NCBI GenBank assembly: GCA_018242045.1
Contig: JAFECR010000015.1
Coordinates: 1 to 43,702, forward strand
Reading direction: 5' to 3'
DNA length: 43,702 nucleotides
From: Pseudomonadota bacterium
Lineage (GTDB): Bacteria; Pseudomonadota; Gammaproteobacteria; Berkiellales; Berkiellaceae
The position numbers and the translations under genes were made by a program. The notes beneath the pieces were generated by a model. That model made no database searches, was not told where the DNA came from, and saw nothing but the letters and a program-made list of their open reading frames with translations. Below are positions 24,560 through 32,518 of the stretch, piece by piece (position 1 is the stretch's first letter; each line of letters begins with the position of its first letter).

Positions 24560-24696
24560 TTAATCTGGTGCTGCATCTACACCCAAGCCTGTGAGCGCAG
24601 TCGAGAAAAAGCTAAATGTATTTATATTTTTATCAAAGAATAAAGCATATTTAAACAAGGGTTTGAAACCTAATTTTGATACACAGACATTCCCGA
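24560..24696 (-). pseudogene. C-terminal remnant of a GNAT acetyltransferase
   Basis: On the minus strand ESGMSVYQ is followed, after a one-base frameshift, by KLGFKPLFKYALFF. The intact GNAT at 32519-33283 ends ESGISVYQKLDFKPLFKN, so this is a decayed copy of the same gene family. About 45 codons remain, with an early stop in the first frame. Confidence 0.6.
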
Positions 24697-24765
24697 CTCT
24701 TTCATTAAAATTCGTATATTGGCGTAAATATCACATAAAAGTTAGTCTAAATCTTAAAGCCTTCT

Positions 24766-24800
24766 ATTAAAAACAGTTATCCGGAAATTCCGGGCAACTG
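24766..24800 (-). terminator. Intrinsic terminator of the metallophosphoesterase/GNAT operon
   Basis: On the minus strand a hairpin with outer arms CAGTT/AACTG and inner CCGGAA/TTCCGG is followed by TTTTTAA. It lies about 30 bases after the stop of the gene at 24832. Confidence 0.75.
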
Positions 24801-24831
24801 CCTCATCATTACCCCCAGTATAAGCAGCGTG

Positions 24832-25722
24832 TTAACTAACAATCGTTCCTTGATGGTACAGTACTTTCCATACTCCATTTTCTCTACGCCAAAGAGTGCT
24901 ACGTTTAGTAAGCCTTGTTTTGTCTTGTATCAACGTATAAGTCAGTAAATAATTATCCTGGGCTATTCGCGTCAACGCAAAATCTTTTGCTTCCCAGATA
25001 TCTTGATAATTTGGATCATTGTAACGCTCTAACAAGGTCGCAAGCACAACTTCCTTGGTATAAACATTACCAGATGCACCGACCTCCCAAAATTCATCAC
25101 AGATCTGATTCAAAATATCATGTTCAGTTCTACCAAACTTATCGGGATGATGAAAAATGGGTTCACGATTTTTTAGCTCTTTTAGTATTTCCTTATCATT
25201 GGGCTCGTTCTTTACACCATCAAATCGCAAAGCCATACAAATTAAATTGTCATATTCACCATCAATCTTCACCGCACCATTCTTTTTACCCTCAACAAAA
25301 AAACCTAACTGTTGGTAAAGTGTGATAGCAGGTAAATTTTTTTCAAAGACCGTAAGCTCAATTCTTTCTAGGCCTTTCTCTTTTGCCCTGCGCAATGCAT
25401 CGATAATTAACGCTTTGCCAATCCCTTGACCGCGATAAGATGCAATAACACCAATACCCAATTCACCACAATGTGCATAAACAGGTCGATTCAGCGAAGT
25501 GATATCGCACCAACCTACAACAATATCATCTACAATAGCAATAACATGTGGCCAATTTCCTTTGATGTTTTCTTCAACAAATTCTTTTGACATGGCATAA
25601 GGTGGACCTTCTAAAAAAGATAGATACTGTTTCTCTTTGGCAACACTGTCAACAGCCGCTCTAAAACCATCAAGGTGCGCAAGGGTGATAGGGACAATCG
25701 TGTACACTACTTTATCTTCCAT
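24832..25722 (-). CDS. GNAT acetyltransferase fused to a DUF4440/NTF2-like domain
   Basis: Residues 1-165 form a GNAT domain: the acetyl-CoA motif is SYRGQGIGKALIIDALRRA, with LPAITLYQQLGF after it. Residues about 185-296 form a second domain (HDILNQICDEFWEVGASGN, then RSTLWRRENGVWKVLYHQGT), the pattern of DUF4440/SnoaL-like NTF2 folds, where TLWRR...W..LYHQGT closes the beta cone. GNATs acetylate amines of drugs or proteins; the role of the second domain is unknown. The ATG is directly after the stop of the metallophosphoesterase gene, so the two are coupled. Confidence 0.8.
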   Translation of the reverse strand: MEDKVVYTIVPITLAHLDGFRAAVDSVAKEKQYLSFLEGPPYAMSKEFVEENIKGNWPHVIAIVDDIVVGWCDITSLNRPVYAHCGELGIGVIASYRGQGIGKALIIDALRRAKEKGLERIELTVFEKNLPAITLYQQLGFFVEGKKNGAVKIDGEYDNLICMALRFDGVKNEPNDKEILKELKNREPIFHHPDKFGRTEHDILNQICDEFWEVGASGNVYTKEVVLATLLERYNDPNYQDIWEAKDFALTRIAQDNYLLTYTLIQDKTRLTKRSTLWRRENGVWKVLYHQGTIVS

Positions 25723-26694
25723 TTATGTTTTGTCCTTTATATCAATTGGTCCCGAATGAGAGTCCACATAAAATCTTTTATTTTCATAAGTTAAAATTGA
25801 ATAACCGTATTTCGCATCAGGCAAATTAATATTCCACATCTTCTTAAACCAAAACTCATCTCGCTTAATTTCGCACTTCATCAATTCAATGGCAATTTTT
25901 GCCTCAGGCGTTGCATTATCAAGTTGCAATACATCTAACCTATCCAATTGAGAATCAAACCATGCAATGGATTCTTCCATTTCATGGATGGTAAATTGAT
26001 TCCAAACGCAAGTATAAGGCGCCCCCATGTGACCGCTTATCCAAAAATTGGGCATAAAGTGGATCATTATGCGTGTTAATAATGGCTCTTTACCTGGGCT
26101 AACGTGGGATACAAAAATAGAGGATTCATTTTTGTTTTTAAGCTTCTGATATAGAACACCAAATTGATGTAAAGTGCCCCACACCTTTCCCGCCGTGCCA
26201 GCAACAGGTTGCCTTAGCAATTTTTGACTTACCAAAAAATTCCCACCCAAACCGAACAACTGAAAGGCTAGCTCATTATTTCCATGAATTAAAAAGATAT
26301 TTTCTTCATCTAGAAGGTGTAAATTATAAATAGATTGGGTTTTTATTTTTCGGATTACTCCCACATCCTCATGGTTACCATATACCGCGTACACGGGAAC
26401 GTTAAATTGCTTTTCGCCACTCAGATAATCTGAAAAATCACCTAACAGCTTGTGCCTTTTGACAATATCAACCAGTTCGTTTTTATTCGCCTGCTGATCG
26501 ATAGCGTAATCATTTCTATAAGGCGAATGCGTGATCAGCAAGAATAATTCTCTTGAACTCAAGTGCTGGTAGCTTGTTTCATCATAAAATCCAAAATCAC
26601 CTGCATGGATCACCATGTCAGCTTTTGTTTTGTCTGTTAACTGATTGATAATATCAATGTTGCCATGGGTATCACTGATAAGTAAAGCACGCAT
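25723..26694 (-). CDS. Calcineurin-like metallophosphoesterase
   Basis: The metal-binding motifs of the calcineurin-like fold occur in order: LLISDTHGN (start), VIHAGDFG, YAVYGNHED, SHVSPG, and WISGHMGAP. The 323-residue length leaves a C-terminal extension of about 90 residues (from about 230) with no assigned domain. The substrate is unknown; such enzymes cleave phosphomono- or diesters, including nucleotides. I start at ATG 26694, after AGAGGTAGAA, rather than the GTG 27 bases earlier. It is followed without a gap by the GNAT-DUF4440 gene. Confidence 0.85.
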   Translation of the reverse strand: MRALLISDTHGNIDIINQLTDKTKADMVIHAGDFGFYDETSYQHLSSRELFLLITHSPYRNDYAIDQQANKNELVDIVKRHKLLGDFSDYLSGEKQFNVPVYAVYGNHEDVGVIRKIKTQSIYNLHLLDEENIFLIHGNNELAFQLFGLGGNFLVSQKLLRQPVAGTAGKVWGTLHQFGVLYQKLKNKNESSIFVSHVSPGKEPLLTRIMIHFMPNFWISGHMGAPYTCVWNQFTIHEMEESIAWFDSQLDRLDVLQLDNATPEAKIAIELMKCEIKRDEFWFKKMWNINLPDAKYGYSILTYENKRFYVDSHSGPIDIKDKT

Positions 26695-26949
26695 TTCTAC
26701 CTCTATTCTTGCGAATTCCACAGAGTTTGTGCGGAATTTGAATAATAACTGTGTGCATATACTGCCTCATTCTCTCTCACATAATTTCAGTCGGTGACAC
26801 TTTGTAACCGACTCACTACTAACTTTCTCTTTTTTAGTCTATTTATTTGCACTTCCTAATAATTTCTAGCTGCCTGGTAGCAGGCCTGAAGCGAGGTAAT
26901 ATCTCATCAACTTACAATGTTACTATCTATCATAGCTAATAAGAACTTA

Positions 26950-27175
26950 TATAAAGCTATTTATTATCATACGTTAAAGATACGTACTAATAACAAAAGT
27001 CTAAGGTTTGTGTCTCAATAACCCCCTGGCTAATTGGTCGAGTATATTCTGCCTTTCCCGCAAGAATAGTTAAATTATTCAATGGATGATAAATGCATTC
27101 ATCATGAGTATGTCCGCACAAAACCAATATTTCTATGGATGAACATTCATTTGCAAATTTTAATAATATATCACC
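26950..27175. repeat. 226-bp duplication, copy 1 (3' end of a metallophosphoesterase gene)
   Basis: This block is repeated at 31841-32066 with about three mismatches and no gaps. It covers the last ~63 codons of the gene at 26987 plus 37 downstream bases. The high identity points to a recent event. Confidence 0.9.
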
Positions 27176-27811
27176 TGTTACTTTTGAGCTGAAAAATGGT
27201 AAAAAGTCATCACTACTCATTTTACCTTCGTGCATTGCTGTTTCACGAAAAGGTGGAACATGTGTTACAACAATAATTTTACGCGCCCCTTCTTGAGCAG
27301 CCTTCTTTAACTTGGCATAGAGATTATTGGCATCCTGATCGGCTAATTGACGCATTTTATCCAACAACTGAAATCTCCCAAGAACTCTTTCCTGAAACAA
27401 ATCAGCGATGAGTCGACTATCATTTAGTGATACCGGTGTATTAGCATAGTCGCCATAACGACCATCTGCCCAACCATCTTCTCCAATTAAAATAGTATGT
27501 TCATCCAATTTAATAGGTTCACAACACCCTAGCCAGAATAATAATGAGTTGCTAAGTGTTAGAGATCTCATTTCATCACGGACTTCATTAATTTGTCCAT
27601 GATAATAATCATGATTACCCAAGACAAAATAAATAGGCTTATTAATATAAGAAACCATTTCTTCAAGTATTCTGGTAATAGAATTTGCCTCGGCAATATC
27701 ACCGCTAATGATTATGGCATCGCAGTTACGATTTATTGCTTCGTAATACTGTTTTCGCTTATCTTCATACAAAAAATTAAGATGGATGTCTGTCAACCAG
27801 GAAAACTTCAT
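26987..27811 (-). CDS. Calcineurin-like metallophosphoesterase (second)
   Basis: The motifs are FSWLTDIHLNF, IIISGDIAEA, YFVLGNHDYYHG, VVTHVPPF and LVLCGHTHDE: the complete set of metal ligands for a two-metal phosphoesterase. It is about 274 residues from ATG 27811, chosen over a TTG 24 bases upstream. It is not close to the first metallophosphoesterase in sequence, since only the motifs are shared. Its 3' end is part of a 226-bp block copied at 31841. The substrate is unknown. Confidence 0.85.
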   Translation of the reverse strand: MKFSWLTDIHLNFLYEDKRKQYYEAINRNCDAIIISGDIAEANSITRILEEMVSYINKPIYFVLGNHDYYHGQINEVRDEMRSLTLSNSLLFWLGCCEPIKLDEHTILIGEDGWADGRYGDYANTPVSLNDSRLIADLFQERVLGRFQLLDKMRQLADQDANNLYAKLKKAAQEGARKIIVVTHVPPFRETAMHEGKMSSDDFLPFFSSKVTGDILLKFANECSSIEILVLCGHTHDECIYHPLNNLTILAGKAEYTRPISQGVIETQTLDFCY

Positions 27812-27929
27812 AAATCGCACCAGTATATTTTTCAATAGTATTTAAAATTGAGCACGATTGAATATTGTACATAAAATATTTTATTTTCACTACATTTTTT
27901 AAAATTTTTTTTATTGGTCTGCCGTAAGT

Positions 27930-28784
27930 TCATTTGTTTCGCATCTGAGCTAACTTTTCAAAATAGTCATTTATAGTTAAACCATAAGTGGCACTTATTG
28001 TTTGCAATGATTCCGTTGATGGATAGTTTTCCCCATTCTCATACTTTCTAATTTGTCTATCACTTATACCCCCAAAATCTTTTTGAGTAAATTCGCTGCT
28101 GCTTTCTCTATATTTTTTCATTAAAGCCCCAAATTCTTTCTTATCTTTCTCTATTTCTTTCATTCTTTTTTTCATGAATTTTTGATCTGTGACTATTTTA
28201 AAGGATTCTAAATTCAAATGAATATCTTTCTTGGGCCAGCAAACATTAAACCCATATTCTTCTAGTTCAAATTGAAGTAATTGATCATACGTCATATTAG
28301 CAAGGGCGCTGATTGTTTTAGGATTAATTGTTAATTCAGTAAAATCAGCAGCAGTGATCTGCAAAAAAACTTCATCATTCTCTTCTTTATAAACTGAAAA
28401 TTTAGCAATTAACTCACTTGGTGCTTGAATCTTATATGCATTAATAATTCTGCGTAAAATTAATTTAGATTCTGAAGACTCATCAAGAAGTAAAATTTTA
28501 TTTTTAAGTTCTTTAATTGAAAAAAAGCTGGCAATTTCTGACAGATAATCTTTAAATTTATCATCTGCGACAATAACAACACCCATAACCTTGTGATCAA
28601 TTAGGTTTTGTTTTTTTGTAGCTTTTTTAGCAAAGACAATACAATCTATCCGAATACTTTTTTTATGTAATATGGGGGCAATTTTAGACTTATCTAAAAG
28701 CTTAGAGTGTGGATATGCTGCAACCTCGTTTGCATATACCGAACTTTTAGGTGCAATAATTTCAGTTTGATTCGTTACATTCAT
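27930..28784 (-). CDS. DUF2442-like protein with C-terminal helix-turn-helix (antitoxin-like)
   Basis: Three parts are visible. Residues 1-130 are unassigned. Residues about 135-197 resemble DUF2442 (FTELTINPKTISAL, then YGFNVCWPKKDIHLNLESF). Residues about 217-280 are an XRE-type helix-turn-helix (FTQKDFGGISDRQIRKYENG, then SLQTISATYGL). DUF2442 proteins are typically short partners of DUF4160 proteins, and the pair behaves as a toxin-antitoxin-like unit in annotation. The added HTH could make it the operon's repressor. It starts two bases after the DUF4160 stop. Confidence 0.65.
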   Translation of the reverse strand: MNVTNQTEIIAPKSSVYANEVAAYPHSKLLDKSKIAPILHKKSIRIDCIVFAKKATKKQNLIDHKVMGVVIVADDKFKDYLSEIASFFSIKELKNKILLLDESSESKLILRRIINAYKIQAPSELIAKFSVYKEENDEVFLQITAADFTELTINPKTISALANMTYDQLLQFELEEYGFNVCWPKKDIHLNLESFKIVTDQKFMKKRMKEIEKDKKEFGALMKKYRESSSEFTQKDFGGISDRQIRKYENGENYPSTESLQTISATYGLTINDYFEKLAQMRNK

Positions 28785-28786
28785 AA

Positions 28787-29071
28787 TTAACTCTTCTTTG
28801 TTAATACTTTCTTACACCATTCGTCATACAGTTCGCTTTTCACTGGGAGAATATCTTTTAAAATTTCTTGTACCTCAGCACTCTTTAATTTTTCTCTCTT
28901 AGGAACTACCGCCTCATAGTCCAGGAAATCTTTAGTACAGTTTAAGAACTTGACTTTTATTTCCCATTCCCCTCTTCGCATCACATGAACATGTGGAGGT
29001 TCATGATCATTAGAATAAAAAAGATAAACATACTTTCTTTGGTTCTTAATACAATCTGCTTTAGGTGCCAT
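28787..29071 (-). CDS. DUF4160 protein
   Basis: This 94-residue protein has the DUF4160 core: YLFYSNDHEPPHVHVMRRGEWEIKVKF, with the PPHVHV histidine motif at about 25-30, and a C-terminal helical part (VQEILKDILPVKSELYDEW). DUF4160 is commonly encoded beside DUF2442, as here. The biochemical role is not established; a toxin-like role is presumed from the pairing. AAGGG precedes the ATG, and the start codon abuts one arm of an inverted-repeat operator. Confidence 0.8.
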   Translation of the reverse strand: MAPKADCIKNQRKYVYLFYSNDHEPPHVHVMRRGEWEIKVKFLNCTKDFLDYEAVVPKREKLKSAEVQEILKDILPVKSELYDEWCKKVLTKKS

Positions 29072-29119
29072 AACAGGACCCTTTTAATAAATTATATACT
29101 ATCAGTCCTGTTTTAACAA
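29072..29119 (-). promoter_or_regulatory. Promoter and operator of the DUF4160/DUF2442 pair
   Basis: On the minus strand a -35 TTGTTA (29114-29119) and a -10 TATAAT (29091-29096) are exactly 17 bases apart. The 8-bp arms AACAGGAC (29072-29079) and GTCCTGTT (29105-29112) flank the -10, one inside the spacer and one touching the start codon. A repressor bound there would block transcription, and the HTH protein of the same operon is the natural candidate. Confidence 0.7.
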
Positions 29120-29177
29120 TAAAATCAGACTACCAGTATTGTGATTCTACACGTATTTACATTTGTCATATTGATCT

Positions 29178-29199
29178 GGGTATAACCATGGGTATAACC
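29178..29199 (+). repeat. Paired GGGTATAACC direct repeats (putative integrase arm site, right)
   Basis: The paired repeat is identical to the one at 15056-15077. The ~190 bases that follow are similar to 23571-23754, including a block around AAAAGACAAAACAAATGCG. Confidence 0.6.
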
Positions 29200-29320
29200 A
29201 AACACTTGGATTTTACAGAATTCTACCGGAAGGCAAAAGACAAAACAAATGCGTAAATGCATAATTTTAAAGGAATTTTTGGACGTTATTAGAATTTGTT
29301 AGAATGATAATTTATCGCCC

Positions 29321-29373
29321 CCTAAGGGGCAGGTCGCATGTTCGATTCCTGCCCGAGGCGCCACTAGATTTTT
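29321..29373 (+). repeat. Right attachment site (attR) of the integrated region
   Basis: It matches 14902-14954 at 51 of 53 bases, including the GCGCCACTAGATTTT downstream of the tRNA gene. It probably marks the boundary with the old chromosome. It contains only the 3' part of the tRNA and is not a tRNA gene. Confidence 0.8.
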
Positions 29374-29573
29374 GTCACAAACGGTCTTAAGAAATTTTAA
29401 GTTGAGATTTATTTCTGGGGGCCTCCGTGAGGACCTCCAAATTGATTAGCACTGCCCTCTCTGATCTCCTTTCCCAACAAATTTTCCGATCATGAATTCA
29501 AGACACCAGTTAAATTAGTGGGTTTAATTTCATGGTTATATAAGTAATTTGGTATAATTTTGTGAGATACTAC

Positions 29574-29604
29574 TTGACCCTATAGTTGCTATATACCTTA
29601 CCTT
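29574..29604 (+). promoter_or_regulatory. MerR-type promoter with 19-bp spacer
   Basis: -35 TTGACC (29574-29579) and -10 TACCTT (29599-29604) are 19 bases apart. The spacer has the inverted repeat TATAG-TTG-CTATA (29581-29593). Long spacers with a central dyad are typical of MerR-family control and imply autoregulation. Confidence 0.65.
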
Positions 29605-29624
29605 TAACGATAGGAGGTAAAACG

Positions 29625-30599
29625 ATGACCCAATGGTATGTAAAAGATTTAAGCAAATTGATCGGTGTATCGGTGCAAACGCTGCATCATTATGATCGCA
29701 TTAATTTGTTAAAGCCATCAGTACGGCTACCCAATGGTTATCGCGTGTACTCCGAAAAGGATTTATTGCAATTACAACAGATTATTGCTTTGAAATTTTT
29801 TGGCTTTGATCTTACGCAAATTAAAGCATTCCTTACAGGTGGTAAAGGCACGCTTGAACATTTTTCAGTTCAAGCCAAATTGCTAGAACAAAAAGCGAAA
29901 ACTTTGCTTGATGCAAGCAATACCCTAAAAAGCATTATTTCTGATGTAGTAGATGATAAATCCATTCCTTGGGTAACCATTATTAAACTAATTGAGGTAT
30001 ATCGTATGATACAGCAACTTGAACATTCATGGGTTAAAGAAATATTTACCCCTGAGGAATTAAAGCAGTATGCAACTTTTGAAACTGAATTAAAAACCAA
30101 TTCAACGAAGGAGCAAAAGGAAGCATTCGAAAAAAATTGGGCCAATTTAGTCGATGAAATGAAACGTAATCTTGAAAAAGAGCCAACATCACCCATTGGC
30201 ATTGCTCTTGGTAAAAAATGTATGGATTGGCTCAATCAAGTTTATGGTAAAAAATATGCTCATTTGCGCACTAAGAAATTCGAAAAAGGCTTTGCGCAAG
30301 GAAAAGGTCTTGATGAAGTTGGCTTAACACCAGAAATTGTGTCTTGGATGGACAAAGCGATCGATGCTTACTGGCGAGATCGCATTTATAGCATTTTGAA
30401 TCAAGTAGGCTCTGGTGTTTCTGATGAGACAATTTTCAAACTTTGGAAAGAAACCCTTGACGATATGTATGGGATCGATAATTCGCGTAAAAAAGAAATT
30501 TATGATCTCGCCCTTGCTGATGAAAAAGTAAGCTTCAAGGCAAAAGAATGGCTACAAAGCTTACGAGATTTAGTGGCTGCTAATAGTCACCTGCTGTAA
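29625..30599 (+). CDS. MerR-family regulator with TipAS-like C-terminal domain
   Basis: The N-terminal winged helix (WYVKDLSKLIGVSVQTLHHY, then LLKPSVRLPNGYRVYSEKDL) is typical of MerR. A coiled-coil linker and a helical C-terminal domain follow (PEELKQYATFE, GIALGKKCMDWLNQVYGKKY), resembling TipAS drug-binding regions. TipA-like proteins bind antibiotics and turn on resistance genes from 19-bp-spacer promoters. AGGAGGT precedes the ATG at 29625; a TTG 39 bases upstream is within the promoter. It is transcribed toward the truncated transporter. Confidence 0.85.
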   Translation: MTQWYVKDLSKLIGVSVQTLHHYDRINLLKPSVRLPNGYRVYSEKDLLQLQQIIALKFFGFDLTQIKAFLTGGKGTLEHFSVQAKLLEQKAKTLLDASNTLKSIISDVVDDKSIPWVTIIKLIEVYRMIQQLEHSWVKEIFTPEELKQYATFETELKTNSTKEQKEAFEKNWANLVDEMKRNLEKEPTSPIGIALGKKCMDWLNQVYGKKYAHLRTKKFEKGFAQGKGLDEVGLTPEIVSWMDKAIDAYWRDRIYSILNQVGSGVSDETIFKLWKETLDDMYGIDNSRKKEIYDLALADEKVSFKAKEWLQSLRDLVAANSHLL

Positions 30600-30613
30600 C
30601 TATGAAGATGTAG

Positions 30614-30639
30614 ACTGGGCTATCTTATGAGAGCCCAGT
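30614..30639. terminator. Hairpin between convergent MerR and MFS genes
   Basis: ACTGGGCT and AGCCCAGT are perfect 8-bp arms around a 10-base loop. It lies 15 bases after the MerR stop, and only a short T-run follows. Confidence 0.55.
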
Positions 30640-30754
30640 TTATCCTGATAAAATGCCATTTTTAATTTCCAAAGAACGATTTATATTTATTTCTCGTAGA
30701 TGAGCGGTCATATTTTGTGCTTAACGATATTCTTTAGCTGATTTGGTCAATCCA

Positions 30755-31801
30755 TTATCCTATGCAAGTGGTAGTTAAGTAATCACCGCTATCTCGCTCG
30801 ATGAAACGACAAAAGAATGAAAGTAGAGAACATCCTAAAACAGTAACAGCAAGGGGTAATGCACTTGAACAATCACATATCATTACCACAGCGCTGCTTC
30901 CTGAAGCAGCAAGAAAACGTAAAAATCCCAATAACGCCATTCCCGTTCCTGCACATTGGGGAATAGGTTGCAACGCTTTAGCAATGCAAGTTGAAATAAC
31001 GACTGAAATGCCAAACTCACACATAATTTGAGGGAGAATAATCGCAAATGGATTCAAAGGGTAAACATAACAAAATAATGATATGGTCAAACCACCACCA
31101 ACTAAAAAAAGCATTCCGATCTTACTCATCACATTCACTCCAAAACGCGATATGAGTTTTCCATTTACAAAAGCACCCACCACATATCCAAAAGCTGCGA
31201 TTGCAAATATCCATCCAAATGTAGCAGAAGAATAACCCATTAAATTTAGAAAAAGGTAAGGAGCGCCGCTGACATAAGCAAATAAGGCTCCAAATGCAAA
31301 AGCCGCACTCAATGCATTACTAAGATATCGCTTCGAGGTAAACAAATAACGATAATGACTGCCTATTTCTTTTGAAAAAGCGGCTGAAAATTTCTGTTTT
31401 TGATTTGTTTCAGCAATAAATCTACTCAGAAGCAATAAAAAGCCCCCTATCAATGCCAAGACCACGAAATTATACTGCCAAGATAATAATGATTGAATAA
31501 TTCCGCCTAATATCGGCCCAATGATTGGAGAAATAGCAACGACTGCACTCATATAGGCTATTATTTTAGCCGCTTGTTTTCCCTCATATAAATCTCGAAT
31601 AATCGCAAATACTAATACAGCCCCCCCAGATCCTAATGCCTGTAAACATCGACCCAAAATAAAGACTTGAATCGTTGTTGAAAATATGCAAATCACAGAA
31701 GCTATTGTATAAATTGATAAGCTTAATAAAAATAAAGGTTTCCTTCCAAAGCAATCTGATAAAGGTCCATAAAAAAGTTGCGCTACCCAGACTCCTCGCA
31801 A
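30755..31801 (-). pseudogene. Bcr/CflA-type MFS drug transporter, 5'-truncated
   Basis: The open frame carries the MFS signature YGPLSDCFGRKPLF (motif A) near its start and about ten further membrane helices. Full Bcr/CflA proteins have about 55 more residues in front, including the first helix. The frame is closed by a TAG at about 31820, and there is no good start. The lost part ends close to the edge of the duplicated block at 31841, so the truncation arose with that rearrangement. Such proteins export drugs by proton antiport; this copy is probably inactive. Confidence 0.65.
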
Positions 31802-31840
31802 TTGACGGACTTGAAACTCCTAATTTTAAAGTGGATCGAG

Positions 31841-32066
31841 TATAAAGCTATTTATTATCATACGTTAAAGATACGTACTAATAACAAAATTCTAAGGTTT
31901 GTGTCTCAATAACCCCCTGGCTAATTGGTCGAGTATATTCTGCTTTTCCCGCAAGAATAGTTAAATTATTCAATGGATGATAAATGCATTCATCATGAGT
32001 ATGTCCGCACAAAACCAATATTTTTATGGATGAACATTCATTTGCAAATTTTAATAATATATCACC
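31841..32066. repeat. 226-bp duplication, copy 2
   Basis: This is nearly identical to 26950-27175 (about three mismatches). It inserts the 3' end of a metallophosphoesterase gene between the truncated MFS gene and the truncated GNAT gene, with no start codon of its own. Confidence 0.9.
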
Positions 32067-32481
32067 GGCAATTATCTAAAGTGCCGAATACTTCAAATCC
32101 ATGTTTCAAATAAAAATCCTTTGCCTGAAAATCAAAGGTGTCTAAATGAATTAAACTACATCCCTTTTGCTTAACTGTTCCTTGGATTTTTTCCATTAAT
32201 TCAGATCCAACGCCCACAGAGCGATAATTATCATCTACCCATAGAATATCGATATGCAAAACTCCCCAACAATATAACATTGCATTTATTCCGCCAATTA
32301 TGTCACCTTTTTCATTTTTAGCGATAAAATTAATCCCTTCAAAGGCTACTTGTTGAGTAAAAGGCACTTGTTTGGCATTGTATTTCCCAATAGCGTTATC
32401 GATATAATCTGTTTCTTCTTTCGTGCTGCTTGTTATTTCAATTTGCTTACTCACAACATCTATCCTTTTATTTACTGCCAT
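32062..32481 (-). CDS. GNAT acetyltransferase with C-terminus cut by a duplication junction
   Basis: The GNAT core is present: HIDILWVDDNYRSVGVGSELM (acetyl-CoA loop) and AKDFYLKHGFEVFG. The protein ends FGTLDNCR, where relatives continue with about 10 more residues (a P-x-GH-x-R-Y strand). The stop falls in the 226-bp duplicate, so the end was lost by recombination. Acetylation of a small amine is likely if it still folds. The start is unclear: ATG 32481 has no ribosome binding site, while GTG 32454 (MSKQIEITSS) follows AAAAGGA. Confidence 0.7.
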   Translation of the reverse strand: MAVNKRIDVVSKQIEITSSTKEETDYIDNAIGKYNAKQVPFTQQVAFEGINFIAKNEKGDIIGGINAMLYCWGVLHIDILWVDDNYRSVGVGSELMEKIQGTVKQKGCSLIHLDTFDFQAKDFYLKHGFEVFGTLDNCR

Positions 32482-32518
32482 CACGGCTTTATTTTTAAAT
32501 TTGTGTTACTCTAGTAAT

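Larger units (their letters stand above)
24474..24831. other. Upstream region of the GG-peptide genes with a decayed acetyltransferase fragment
   Basis: These 358 bases hold the promoter side of the GG-peptide pair, a GNAT gene remnant (24560-24696) and a terminator hairpin (24766-24800). I see no intact gene. Confidence 0.6.

Noticed and set aside
26788..26825. Hairpin AGTCGGT/ACCGACT as a terminator
   Set aside because: It lies upstream of the gene at 26694 and more than 150 bases from any plus-strand stop. The T-rich stretch is too far from the stem.
30801..31031. Plus-strand open frame within the MFS gene
   Set aside because: It runs antisense to the transporter motifs and has no ribosome binding site or recognisable product.
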